DNA of 64,000 nt from NCBI GenBank assembly GCA_009739215.1, contig VSJF01000005.1:868001-932000 (forward strand). Direction: 5' to 3'. The notes under the pieces are model-generated. The model did not search any database. It was not told the DNA's origin and was given only the letters and a program-made list of their open reading frames with translations. The translations under genes and the position numbers were made by a program. Positions 46,628 through 57,419 of the stretch are shown here, piece after piece. Origin of the DNA: Floccularia luteovirens. Its lineage: Eukaryota > Basidiomycota > Agaricomycetes > Agaricales > Squamanitaceae. Positions within the stretch are counted from its first letter, which is position 1. Each line of letters starts with the position of its first letter.

Positions 46628-49227
46628 ATGCATTTCTTACTTGCATCTGCTGCTCTCCTCTCTCTGCGCGCTTCCGCTGCTGTCATTGATAGCAGTATCA
46701 AGGCAGTAACCCTTGATATCACAAACAAGAACTTGGCACCAGATGGTTTCCAAAGGAGTATGCTCAATTCCCTCTTGTTCATTGCATTTATATGCTAATC
46801 ACTCGAACCTCAGGTACAATTGTTGCCAATGGAGCGTAAGTCAATTTTGCTACAATTTCAATGACATCCGTCTGACCATTCTCAACAGTTATCCTGGTGT
46901 CCCCATCACGGCAGTCAAGGGCCAGACACTCCAAGTCACTGTTAACAACAAACTGGTCCGTATACTAACAAGAATTATTACACTACCTTGCACAACTGAA
47001 ATGCCTTATTCCAGACCGACCCAAGCATGCGTCGCAGCACTTCCATCGTAAGCAACATCCCGGCTGGCCCAAAACATGAGTTCACCCCTTGACAGGATTT
47101 CGACGGTATCTTCGTCCAAACCCCCAATGCATTCAACGAGGGATCTCCATTTGTCACGACCTGCCCAATTGCACCAGGTGCAAGCTACACATACGTCCTG
47201 CCCCTCGGCGAGCAGACTGGCACTTACTGGTACCACAGGTCAGCATTTATTCTGCCTGCTTAAATTCCCTCTTGCTCACAGATTTTGTAGTCAACTGAGT
47301 GTACAATACGTCGATGTGAGTTACCTTACTATTTGACATTTTGGCCACCTTCATGAAGGTAATCACCAGGGACTCCGTGGCCCGCTGATCGTCTATGGCA
47401 AGTCGCCATCTTTATAACATCATCATCCCATGGCTGATCTCGATATATATAGATCCCGATGATCCTAACAGGAGCCTCTATGATATTGATGACCTAAGCA
47501 CTGTGAGTGATCAACGATATCTATCCGAGAGACGCTGTCTCATTGTAGTTCCCAGGTCATCCAACTTGGTAAGATTATTATCCGCCCATGATCCAAATAC
47601 TTTGATATTGATATTCCTCGAGGTGATTGGTGGCACAATTCCACCCTTCCACTCCTTGCCGGCTACGAGGCAACAGGAATTGTTCCAGTCTCCGACTCTG
47701 GAACAGTCAACGGTGCTGGCCGCTTCAACGGTGGTCCACAGGTTGCCTGGTCTGTCCAGAATGTTGTCCAGGGCAAGCGTTACCGTCTCCGCATAATCAA
47801 TGAGTCTGCCCGCAATGTCTTCACCGTTTCCATTGATAACCACCCATTGAGTATGTGATCTTTTTGATGCACTCTCGATGTTGGGATACTGAACACTCTA
47901 TTTGCAGCCATCATTGAAACCGATGGTGTTGCCACTGTTCCTCACACAGTCGATACCATCGAAATGCTCGCTGGTCAACGTTACTCTGTCGTCGTCAGTT
48001 CTTGAGCCACTGCTTTGTGAAATAGTAACTAAATGATATCCTAGCTTAAAGCTAACCAAACTGTCGGAAACTACTGGATCAATGCACCATTCGTTGGTGG
48101 AGCACCCGCTCGTAATTTGAACCGTATGTTTCAATCCTTCAACACTCCAATAATTGAAATAATAACCAATTTCATAGAAAATGCAACTTTGTCCCGTGCC
48201 ATCCTTCGTTACCAAGGAGCACCAATTGCTGACCCAACCACACCCATGACATTGGGCCCTGCAAACGGTGTTGCATTGGTTGAGGCTGATCTCCGCGTGA
48301 GTGAATCCACACGTCTGTATTTCGATGGTTGACTTATTTGATACCTCTAGCCCGTGGTTGTCGATACTGTATGTACTATGACAGAATCTTAATTTTGAAG
48401 TACTCATTACTATTAGATTGGTGTTCCTGATGTCAACATCACTCTGGACTTGGAAGTGGTTAGTCACCTTGTTCATGAATCGGTCTTCCAAATGATACTT
48501 ATGAAATCATTTTATGTTCAGGTTGCTGGAAAGGCCATCTGGAATGTGAACAACATCTCATACGTCCACCCGACCGTCCCCACTCTTTCCAAGATTTTGG
48601 CGGGTCCTGTCACTGCCGCATCGTTCAACTCCACCGAGAACACATTCATCTTGCCCGCCAACAAGACCATCCAGATCACTTTCCCTCCCACGTGAGCCCA
48701 CTAGCTTCCTTGTCCTTTCATTTGCTGACATTGAACTATAGTGATGATGATGATGCCCACCGTGAGTAGCTACGTTGGTCTGATACAATGATATCTCTTT
48801 ATTTAACTGGATCAACAGCGCTTCACATGCATGGTAACAACTTCCACGTCGTCAAGTCCATGACCTCCAACAACACGAACTTTGTGAACCCCATCCGCCG
48901 TGATGTAAGCTACGATGACATTGATGTTACATATAGAAGCTGACGAGTGATGCTCAGACCGTCGGTGTTGGAGGCTCTGGAACCACAATCCGCTTCAGGA
49001 CTGACAACCCCGGTATGTTTTCGAATTCATAATTATGTTTATGCACGACTCATGACGCATAACCAGGCCCATGGTTCTTCCATTGCCACATCTTCTGGCA
49101 CATGCAGGCTGGTCTCGCGACCGTGATGCTTTCTGACCCAGACACAGTGCGCAACAGTGTTCACCCCACTCAAGCATGGAACCAGCTTTGCCCTGCATAC
49201 AATGCACTCCCCGCTGATCAGCAATAG
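46628..49227 (+). CDS. Laccase-like multicopper oxidase B (524 aa, 20 exons), altered trinuclear site
   Basis: Twenty exons join to 1575 nt (524 aa), normal laccase length, with all phases consistent. Signal peptide about residues 1-18. At residues 85-88, after MRRSTSI, the protein reads DFDG where laccases have HWHG. The second motif is WYHSQLSVQYVD (H131, Q133), where WYHSHxxxQYCD is expected, so one His and a disulphide Cys are changed. H424, H427 and H429 (HPLHMHG) and H477, C478, H479, H483 and L488 (HCHIFWHMQAGL) are present. Type 1 ligands are thus intact, and three of eight type 2/3 histidines are missing. Exon 5 starts at 47096. The intron after 47397 has a GC donor. Exons 9 (13 nt) and 14 (18 nt) are micro-exons. 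The changes are spread over several codons within an open frame, so they are not a frameshift artefact. Secreted and probably glycosylated; its activity is unknown. Confidence 0.87.
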
Positions 49228-49345
49228 ATTTTGAATAGTTTTATATTGGGTATCATTTGGTTGTCTCATTACATACATAAATTTGTAATTGAGTTATCGT
49301 TCGGTTCCAAATGACAATTGTGATTTCTTTTGGTTCTCACATTGA

Positions 49346-50383
49346 CTGGTTTTCGTAAGGTGGGTATGCTGAATTTTCCCTTCATCTTAATAAAGGGAAG
49401 GGTAGACAAATCATGGAACTCACGACATGTCTACTTAGCTCAAGGTGTGTAGAAATGAGTTCGCACGGGAATGGTATTTCCAACTCCTCATCTGACTCTA
49501 CAGTAGTATATCATATCATATATATATATAAGTTAGCGTACTTGCCATAAAAGTGTTATCGCATTACCAATTTTAGGTTTTTTTTTTGAAAAGCATGCTT
49601 TACGTGTTCGTACGTAACGATTGACGCGGACGTACAACACGGGTTCAGAAGCAAATCAAGCTCGCGAAAAGCTACTCAACAGCGTCATGGAGGAATTAGC
49701 TGCAATTATTTGATAATCTGTCCAGATCCGGAGTCGTTCGGAAACGGAAACAAATTTACCCGACGACATAACAAAGTGGACAAGCTGTACCGATCCAAAT
49801 GGAAACGACCCTCTGATCTACATCCTCAGAAGTTTACTCTTACCTATGAGATGGCTAGATGCACTGACTCCAACCCCAAATCTTTAGGTACATCATTTTT
49901 TTCTTGCTTGTGATGTGGACAAGCTAAGCACCGCCATATACGTGTTACCAACGCTTCCATACCAATTCACAGCCAACAACTGCCACAGTTGCGCCAACAT
50001 CTAATGGCTGCAGCTCATAAATACACCGATCAGGGGAAAGAAGGACAACACCTTGAATTCGATCTTGAACTTATCATTGAGCCTCTCAGGAAAGTGAGTC
50101 GCATCACCAGCTAGTCCCTCGAAAATGTTATGATGAACAATGGACGTCGAATAATGAAGCTTGGAGTATGGCCCGACTGCGTTGAGCACTGTATGTACTA
50201 TTTTTTCAATACATTGTCCTATACTATGACAAGGTATCTCTACGCATTTCATCCCTGCAGTGAAGTACCCTACTGTTCCTTTCTTCTGAACTCTCTTGTC
50301 GAAGGAACCCCAGCACAATATAACCGAATAGCCTCTTTCGACCAGTGCTACATGGTAGTTGTATGGAGGTCGTGACCCTACCC
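49346..50383. other. Intergenic, no gene seen
   Basis: Includes a short TA-rich run near 49510-49530. Small frames only. Nothing recognisable. Confidence 0.4.
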
Positions 50384-51140
50384 TTGCTCTAACCCTTTCC
50401 CGAGCGCGTTAGCATCTGCAAGAGACATTCCGCATTCCGAGACCAGCTGTTGGATACCGTCACCTACAACCTTTTTAACCTCTGTATGCCTAATTGAGCC
50501 AATGGGGCTAAAAAAACCCGACCTGTCAGTCACCTCAACAATATCCTTGAACCACTTCACAGGCGAGACGCACCATGCCCGTTTAAGGTGACAATTCTTG
50601 ACCAAGGCACACATCTCCTCGCGTAATTGCTCGTACTCGTCAAATTTATGCGTCCCATCTGAACGGTGTGCCGGTAATGCATGCAAACCCAACTGGGTTC
50701 ATGCCGTACTTCTGGAATACGTCCATGTTTTCGCGCCACCAGTCGTCCATTATCTCCTTCAGTTCTAATCCGGTGATTGCGATTGTAATAGGAACTTTCT
50801 TTGCGCATATGATCTTGTTGCAAAGCCTCCAGCTCCTATGCGCAGTCTCCTTGATCCCGGCGCGCGCATACAGAAAATGAGGAGGCTGACTTTTGCATGG
50901 AGGCTCCTAATAAGCTATATAGCTGCACAATGGTATGTGATTCAGGATCACCGTCATTGAGCCGGGGAGTGTCGTGAAATCTGAATGTCTTGTCTTCGAT
51001 GTTGATGTCATAACCTGTGCTCAGCAATTACACCTCCTGTTACCGCTGGAGGTTTCAGTAACAGATCTTCCAGCAAGCGTGTTGATAATAGAGCTCCCTG
51101 CTCCTGACTTCCCAAAGAGGACGACGTTGAAGATTGTCAG
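50384..51140 (-). pseudogene. Decayed AIG1-like GTPase copy 1
   Basis: On the minus strand the sequence resembles the copy at 53248: FNVVLFGKSGAG, then TGYDINIEDKTFRFHDTPRL, ITGLELKEIMDDWWREN, GTHKFDEYEQLREEM, and a tail ending SLADANALGKGLEQG. Three bases are missing in the P-loop, so the invariant Lys of GxxxxGKS is gone (GAG followed by SS). DTAGL reads DTPRL. A stop appears after the P-loop, and frameshifts separate the pieces. The start codon appears as CTG. The C-terminal half (50378-50692) is longer than in the 53-kb copy and shows what that copy lost. Confidence 0.75.
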
Positions 51141-51199
51141 TTGCTACATAGTAGCATTCAATTAGGGGGAAAAGTAACAATACTAATTGAATGACTCAC

Positions 51200-52340
51200 T
51201 GAAATCTATGTGGCCTTCTATCTACTGAATTTCCTGGGTTGTAGTATCCGAGATAATTGGATGGAATACTGCTTGTTTCGCACAATGATATATTCAGAAA
51301 CTGCGTTATTCGAACAGGTAATACTTCACACACAGAACTTTTCCGTACTTTCAAGTGATGATTTCGTTGACAGCATAACCACTTGTGAAAGTCAAAATAT
51401 GCCGCCGTAATAAATCGGTCAAGGAGTTGTCTCAACACTGTATTTGGATAAAAAGTAGAGCTGTGAATGTACAGCAGGTGTGGAAAACATTCCAGGGTGC
51501 CTGTAAAGCAGGGTTGACAGGCAGATAACATAGCAAGGACTGATTGGTGATCCTGGGGAGTATTAAGCAGCCTCCGAAAAGAGTATGGCATGATGATCGG
51601 TAAGTTGGCTGTGATACCAAATAGAAGATCAAAAACGTTGAGGTGACGGGCCTTACTGTCCTTCAGTTTTCAATTCAAATCCAACTGCAGTGGACCCACA
51701 ATTCTACATAAAAGTATACAAAAGGATAAATACTATTGAACAATAGTAATTTGAGGGTTTCACTTACGTCCATCAACGCCTCCGCTAGTGTGAAGTTGAC
51801 TCGATATGTATACTTCCCACCAAGACCCACAAACGAGGCTAATAACAACTCTTGAACCCATAGCACCAAATCCTGACAGAACGCAGAGGAGTCACAAAAG
51901 TCTAATTATTAACAATGTGTAACAACGCCACCTTCTTTGTTTCACACTATTGAAATATCTTGATAACGAGATCCCTAAAAATCATAGCCACATGATGCCT
52001 GTCTCCTAGACAGAAACGTCGTTTACCTCCACCGCACTACAACCACGACACGAGGATAAGCTCATCACCTGGTATATTTGTGGGTTGGCAAGCACATCTT
52101 GGTGCTCTCACGCACTAACATATGCACTAGCAAGAAATATCCAACTATTACCATCATTTTGGTTAATATATATTTACTAATGGTGACATATACCTTGAAG
52201 TGATACTGACTCGGAGGCGACAAGGGAAGAGATAAGTAACAAGTATCGTGATTACGACAAATGAATTCGAACAGTTTACCTATTGTGAGTCTGTGTTTGT
52301 GAACACTGCAAGATTCCAAGTCAACTGTGGCCATAAGCAA
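51200..52340. repeat. Promoter-block repeat, copy 1
   Basis: About 1.1 kb upstream of the decayed GTPase copy 1, repeated in direct orientation at about 57420-58560 (for example TCAAGTGATGATTTCGTTGA in both). Parts occur inverted at 52680-53110, ahead of GTPase copy 2. No coding frame is shared between the copies. Confidence 0.7.
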
Positions 52341-52679
52341 AGGTGTCTTGTGCCTACTATCGAAATATCTTCGCAGTTCGCGGGACGCGCATTGAACGTT
52401 TGAACTCTAATCAAAGTTCGTTGGATATGAAATCATTCGTCCACTGACATATACCATATATAATTACCGCGTACCAATCATGTCGTATTTCTGTGGTGTT
52501 GATTTTTGAGTGACAAAGCGTTCTTATCAAAGTTGGTCTTGACAAATCTTAACACACTTGGTTAGCATGATGTTGATGTGCACACGGGAGAAGATAACTA
52601 CCGAGACACCTTCACAGTTGCTTCGATGGACGTAAGTGAAACTCTCAAATTAACATTGTTCCAGAAAACCTATCCTTTT
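52341..52679. other. Intergenic, no gene seen
   Basis: AT-rich sequence between the two divergent promoter blocks. No gene. Confidence 0.35.
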
Positions 52680-53110
52680 GTATGCCTTTGTGTAGAATAG
52701 TGGGGCCAGTCCACGCTGTTGCTCTTTCCATTGAGTATCACAGCCAACTTGTCAGCCATCCTAATTGTGGTCTAAAAGCATTGTTCCCGGCACTCTTTTC
52801 GGCCGTTTTACTCCCCAAGATCCCCAATCGTCCTTGGCTATTGCTGCCCATCAACCTTGTTACGCAGGCACCCTGGAATGTTTTCTACGCTGCCGTGCAT
52901 TCACAGTTCCAGTTCCAGTTCCAATTTTTGTCCAAATACAGTGTCGAGATAACCTTGTGACCGGTTAATGGTAGAGGCATTAACTTCACAAATGATCGGG
53001 GCTGTCACCAGAAACATCACTTGAAAGTGCTGAAAGTTTCTGGGTAAGTATCGCTCCATTTGAAGCACCGCAGTTCCTGCACCTATATATACCCTTGCGG
53101 AAAACGACAA
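52680..53110 (+). repeat. Promoter-block repeat, inverted copy ahead of GTPase copy 2
   Basis: Contains the reverse complement of parts of the 51.2-51.7 kb block (GATCCCCAATCGTCCTTGG, GCACCCTGGAATGTTTTC, ATCACTTGAAAGTGCTG). A short CAGTTC run (52905-52925) is a local simple repeat. Confidence 0.65.
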
Positions 53111-53247
53111 ATATTCCCACAAGTAACTTGTACTGTCAGCAGGCTACTTGATACAATACAAGAAATTCAAAAACCACACACAAGCAAGTCATCCAGCTAT
53201 AGTTTCTTCTCCCCTTAACTGAAAACTACGTTCCTCTCAGGTAACAC

Positions 53248-53935
53248 ATGACAATCTTCAACGTCGTCCTCTTTGGAGAGTCAGGAGCTGGGAAGAGCTC
53301 TATTATAAACATGCTCGCTGGGAGACCTGTTGCCGATACATCCAGCGGCGCCAGAGGGTGTACGTTCCTCAGCAAAGGTTATGATGTCAATGTCGAAGGC
53401 AAGACATTCAGAATCCATGACACCGCCGGGCTGGATGAAGGTGATGCAGGCCGAGTTCCTAAATCAGATGCTATTGTGCAGCTATATAAGCTTGTTAAGA
53501 ATCTCGATAGGGGTGTTTGTCTCCTCATTTTCTGTATGCGCCCCAGGATCAAGGATGCGACGCAGAAGAATTGGAGGCTTTTCCACGAGATCATATGCAA
53601 AAAGAAGGTTCCTATTGCACTTGTAATCACCGGATTAGAACAACAGGAGGGGGTAATGGACAACTGATGGCGCGATAACAAGGGTGCATTCCAAAATTAC
53701 GACATGAACCCAGTCGCTTTCGCATGCATTACTGGCACCTGAGGGAAGCTTAATGCAAATGGGACGCATAAATTTGACGAGGAGTACGAGCAGTCACGCG
53801 AAAAGATGAGTACATTGGTCAGGAACTACCACCTTGAACGGCCGTGGTGTGTTCCGCCTGTCCAGTGGTTTCTCGAGGTGTGAGATGTCTTTAGCGGACG
53901 CTAAGGTGCTTGGGGAAAAGTTAGAGCAAGTTTAA
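53248..53935 (+). pseudogene. Decayed AIG1-like GTPase copy 2
   Basis: The frame starts MTIFNVVLFGESGAGKSSII, with an intact P-loop, and continues VADTSSGARGCTFLSKGYDV, IHDTAGLDEGDAG and IALVITGLEQQE. The same frame is then broken by TGA at 53665 (MDN-stop-WRDN; copy 1 has MDDWWREN, so Trp was lost) and TGA at 53740 (ITGT-stop-GK). It ends at TGA 53881. The last 50 bases, in another frame, encode CEMSLADAKVLGEKLEQV, matching the copy 1 C-terminus, so about 130 bases between were deleted. Without read-through only a 139-aa fragment is made. It is related to the intact GTPase at 62096. Confidence 0.8.
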
Positions 53936-55105
53936 CTTCACGATTTCGTACTGCTCTGTGTCTGCTGTAAAAAATATGCGACCTGGTTTTTACGTATATA
54001 GTCTCATCACGGAGTTTGCCCGGAGCGCAAAGATGTGGTCATTCCAATGTATATCATCTGCCACAAAATGTGTTCCATTATACACTATGGATGAGAGGTG
54101 TTACTGTTTAAGTCATCTCATTTTAATTAACAATGAAGGTTACTTACTTCCCTTTGCGAAATGTCAGCTTCAGCCGACGGGTGAAGTAACCTCTTGTTTC
54201 CAAATTTTGAGCGACAGAAATGAGCAGATGCTGAGAAATTACAAGACGTTCGAAAGCGGGCCGCATTCAAACAGTATGTCAGGAATATAAGAGTAGTTAA
54301 TGTGGTATGAAGAAAAATTTGCCATGCTCTGTCGAAGATGTTCGGACGTAAGTAACGATTTGAATTGAGAAAAAAAGGTTGAGTCAACCCCCCGTGGGAA
54401 CAAATAATGACTGGAACTTTAAGACGGTAACATGTTCTTCTACCAATAAATGGGGAGTTTCACTTGCTGAATTAATTGTAACCTCTCTGATTGCTTGACT
54501 TTCGAAAGAAACTGGGCAATGGACAATAAGGAAGAGGTCGGTTTTGCATCGTTTGATCCGCATTATGCTACTGTGATGAGAGCATATCTAATATCCTAGT
54601 TGATTAATATCATCGAAACTGTCTATCACGGGGCTTCAAATGGGCGTGGTCTTGTTGTGTCGCCAAAGGGTCAGTACATGCCAACCTTCTAGTGAAGGAT
54701 TAATCCTGATCAGCAAAACTTGGTGATTATTCGACGCGTTACAGGTACTGATATCATCAATTTCCTTATTGGCTGTTGGCCACTGTAATGTTAGTGATCA
54801 TGTTTCTCCGAATTAATATTTCATGTTGAATGCTGTTCTTTGTCGGTACAAGCTAAGGAAAGAGTTTGTCATCAACACAATATAAGGGCCTTAAGGCCGT
54901 CCTTTCCGAACGGCAGAACCTGCTACTTTTTTTCTGTCGTTTAATTTTTTGAATTTGATAAAACGGCGTTTATTATAAAACAAGTATTTACACTAAAAAT
55001 ACAAGCTGAAGTACGAAATACAAATTGATACAAGCTAAGGAAAGAATTTGTCATCAATACAATATACATATCAATACTTTACAGTCCGAGAATTTATGCA
55101 TACAG
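53936..55105. other. Intergenic; contains the 36-bp direct repeats
   Basis: No supported gene. Two copies of a 36-bp sequence, CAAGCTAAGGAAAGA..AATATA (54849-54884 and 55031-55066, two mismatches), flank about 146 bp. A 12-bp palindrome, GGCCTTAAGGCC (54888-54899), follows the first copy. Confidence 0.55.
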
Positions 55106-56976
55106 TTAGTTCAATCCTGTCAAAGCAATGGTTTCACGAAGACCCCTCAAGGAAGGGGAGAAGAAATATTCTCCTCCACGAGGAATAACCCACGGCTCAG
55201 GAAGCTTCAGAACAGTCTTTGGGTTATTTGGGTCAATGCCAGACATCTCTCTGTTTTCACCTTGACCGATTATCGGGTCGAAGCTAGAAAGAGGTGAATA
55301 TCAGCTTCTGTAACGTAAAAGAGTATGATGAAGGGAACGAACCCAGGCACTTCCTCTGTCAGTTCCCCGGATGGGAAGTCTGGATTATTGCTCCAATCTA
55401 TAAGAGCCTTGATCAAACACCCTTTTATGGGCAACTAAAGAGGACGTACTTTTCTGGATAAACTGGAATCCATTGGTGATACTAGATTGATAGCATGCGA
55501 ATAGGAGGCCCCGATCATGAATAGTTCGCCTCTCCCGTTTCTCTTGTTTCGTAACTTCTGGCCCGAATTGAATACCTCGGCGTACGATACGATAGCTCTT
55601 GGTTGGGAATTCTAATTCAGTGAGATCTGCACGAGGAAGCGTTTTTCTGATGTGAGCTGCGAATGGACATAATTTCTGGAAGTCGCGCTCGGTAGAGAAA
55701 TTGAAGTCGTTGTTTCTTTCAATGCTTATATAAGCATTTAAACATCTCATTGTAATGTTACTGACCTGTCTGGATCTTCTCCAATCTCTTGGCTATCCAC
55801 GAAGGGCATTAAGTCGATTGGTGCACCTAGCAATAAAGGTAATTAGGTTGTATCTCTGACGTATCACCATCACAGCACCATCTACTTACCACTCTTCCAA
55901 CGACCAACCATTCGTGCACCAAAAAGATTGGGAGACATCTGCGGGATCTTCTTTGACTCTGTCTCTACAAAGAGGTCGAATTCAGGAACCAGTTGTTTGA
56001 GTTTGCGGAATACGAGGAAGCTGCCGTCAAGCATCCATGGGTCACGCTCTGGAATAGGATCATTCTTGTGACCCAACAAAATGACTCCAGGTTCTATGGG
56101 AGGTGGTCCAGGACGGAGTTTCTTGTCGAAGCCGAGTACTGCAGTATTAGAAATGCCATCCAGGTAACCGAAGCTATACAAAAAGAAAATTTCTTTAGTC
56201 GTGGCAGTTTATCCCAAAAACTGACTCAACTGTTCATGTGCAGAAAGGTCTCCTGGTCTCGTGTCTCCGACAATCTTAGTGATTTCTAGGATCGTTGACT
56301 CTGGGGTGCCAACGCCTAATATCCGTTGGACTTCTGCTAATCTCTTGTCCACTGAAGCATGGCTGTTGCCAGCGATGACGAAGACTCCGTGAATCTCATT
56401 CTTGAAAGCTGGTTCCCAATCTGGGTTGAACTCCTGACCAGTTCCAGTACCTTTATCTCCCAAATTCTCGCCAGCGTCCACACGTTGTCCGGCCAAAAAT
56501 GCGGTGTCCGATAATTTGGCATCGTTGATGCCCATCTTCATGGCAAAGCAGATCAGATCTTATGTTTATTTCGTTTCTCAGGAAGAAAATAGATAATTAC
56601 CTTGTTAAAGCCCGAGTGTGAAAAAGCGAGGTTCATGCCAACCATCGGGATGAGGTGTAACTTGTTGAATAGTGAGGCTATAGCCTCAGTTAAATGCGGA
56701 AGTACTTCATCGCGCTTGTGTTTCTTGATATCATCACGATCTTTAAGAACTTGTCTGACTGTCTTGATGAGAGGTACAAGTTTCGCGACACGCTTCCTGA
56801 ACTCTTTAACCTTGGTGATCTGGAAAAAGTAAAATGTCTCTGTCTTCTTCGGGAACCCACCGCTGGAAAATTAATTTAGCTCAGCATTCGAAGGGGTTAC
56901 CCGATGGTTAGCGTGCTCACAGAATATCGCCTTGGATGTTGTTTAAATCAAGATCAGAGGATGGTGGCTGGGACAT
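55106..56976 (-). CDS. DyP-type heme peroxidase (488 aa, 8 exons)
   Basis: Oxidises dyes and phenolics with hydrogen peroxide and is typical of wood- and litter-decay fungi. Exons 56976-56921, 56862-56601, 56535-56231, 56173-55890, 55826-55766, 55715-55450, 55397-55343 and 55283-55106 total 1467 nt. The start, DLDLNNIQGDIL, is the family signature. HFGYLDGIS carries the GxxDG motif with the distal Asp. MLDGSFLVFRKL and GARMVGRWKSG follow. CPFAAHIRKTLPR carries the proximal heme His, and YRIVRRGIQFGPE the conserved Arg. The C-terminus is PRGGEYFFSPSLRGLRE. No signal peptide is obvious, so it may be intracellular or leave by another route. No key residue is missing. Confidence 0.92.
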
Positions 56977-57419
56977 GACGTAGTTGTAAGTTCGGTTCTG
57001 TTGGAAATAATGCTAGTAAGTGTTACGGTCAAGGATGCAAGGTTAGCGAGAACGGACTAAAATGTGTGAGTTGGTTCGACAAGGGGTTTACAAACAGTAG
57101 GCACATGAGTATTAGTACAAAATGAATACAAGAGTGAGACGAATGACGACGAGAAACTAAGACTGTGGCGCAGTACAAGGTGCTGAAATGGAGGCTTATT
57201 ATCTCTCTTCCCCGACCACGTAAGTTACCGTGCCAAGGATTTTGTGTAACCATTACTGTATTGCGCCGATGTTGTTATTTGGTGGGAGAGTGTCTTTAAA
57301 ATCTGGCCTGTTGTCACTCAGGTATGTATGCCCAATTTGGATGTATGTTTTGATGTTCACGAATTTTAAGACAGAACTCATCGACATCTCTTATCAATGA
57401 GACGGAAACAAATATAAAA
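56977..57419. other. DyP promoter and intergenic
   Basis: No gene that I can support. Confidence 0.35.

Larger units (their letters stand above)
46287..49345 (+). repeat. Right arm of inverted duplication IR2 (laccase-like gene B)
   Basis: Reverse complement of about 40372-43430. The inner edge lies about 340 bp upstream of the gene, and the outer edge follows the shared sequence GTTCCAAATGACAATTGTG. The spacer of about 2.9 kb holds the septin gene. Confidence 0.9.

Noticed and set aside
46593..46700. ATG at 46593 as the start of laccase-like gene B
   Set aside because: It is out of frame with the signal peptide and mature protein. The ATG at 46628 gives a typical secretory start.
40372..49345. 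Assembly artefact from a duplicated contig end
   Set aside because: The arms differ by scattered substitutions, including coding changes, and the flanks and spacer are unique. A real duplication is more likely, though long reads should confirm it.
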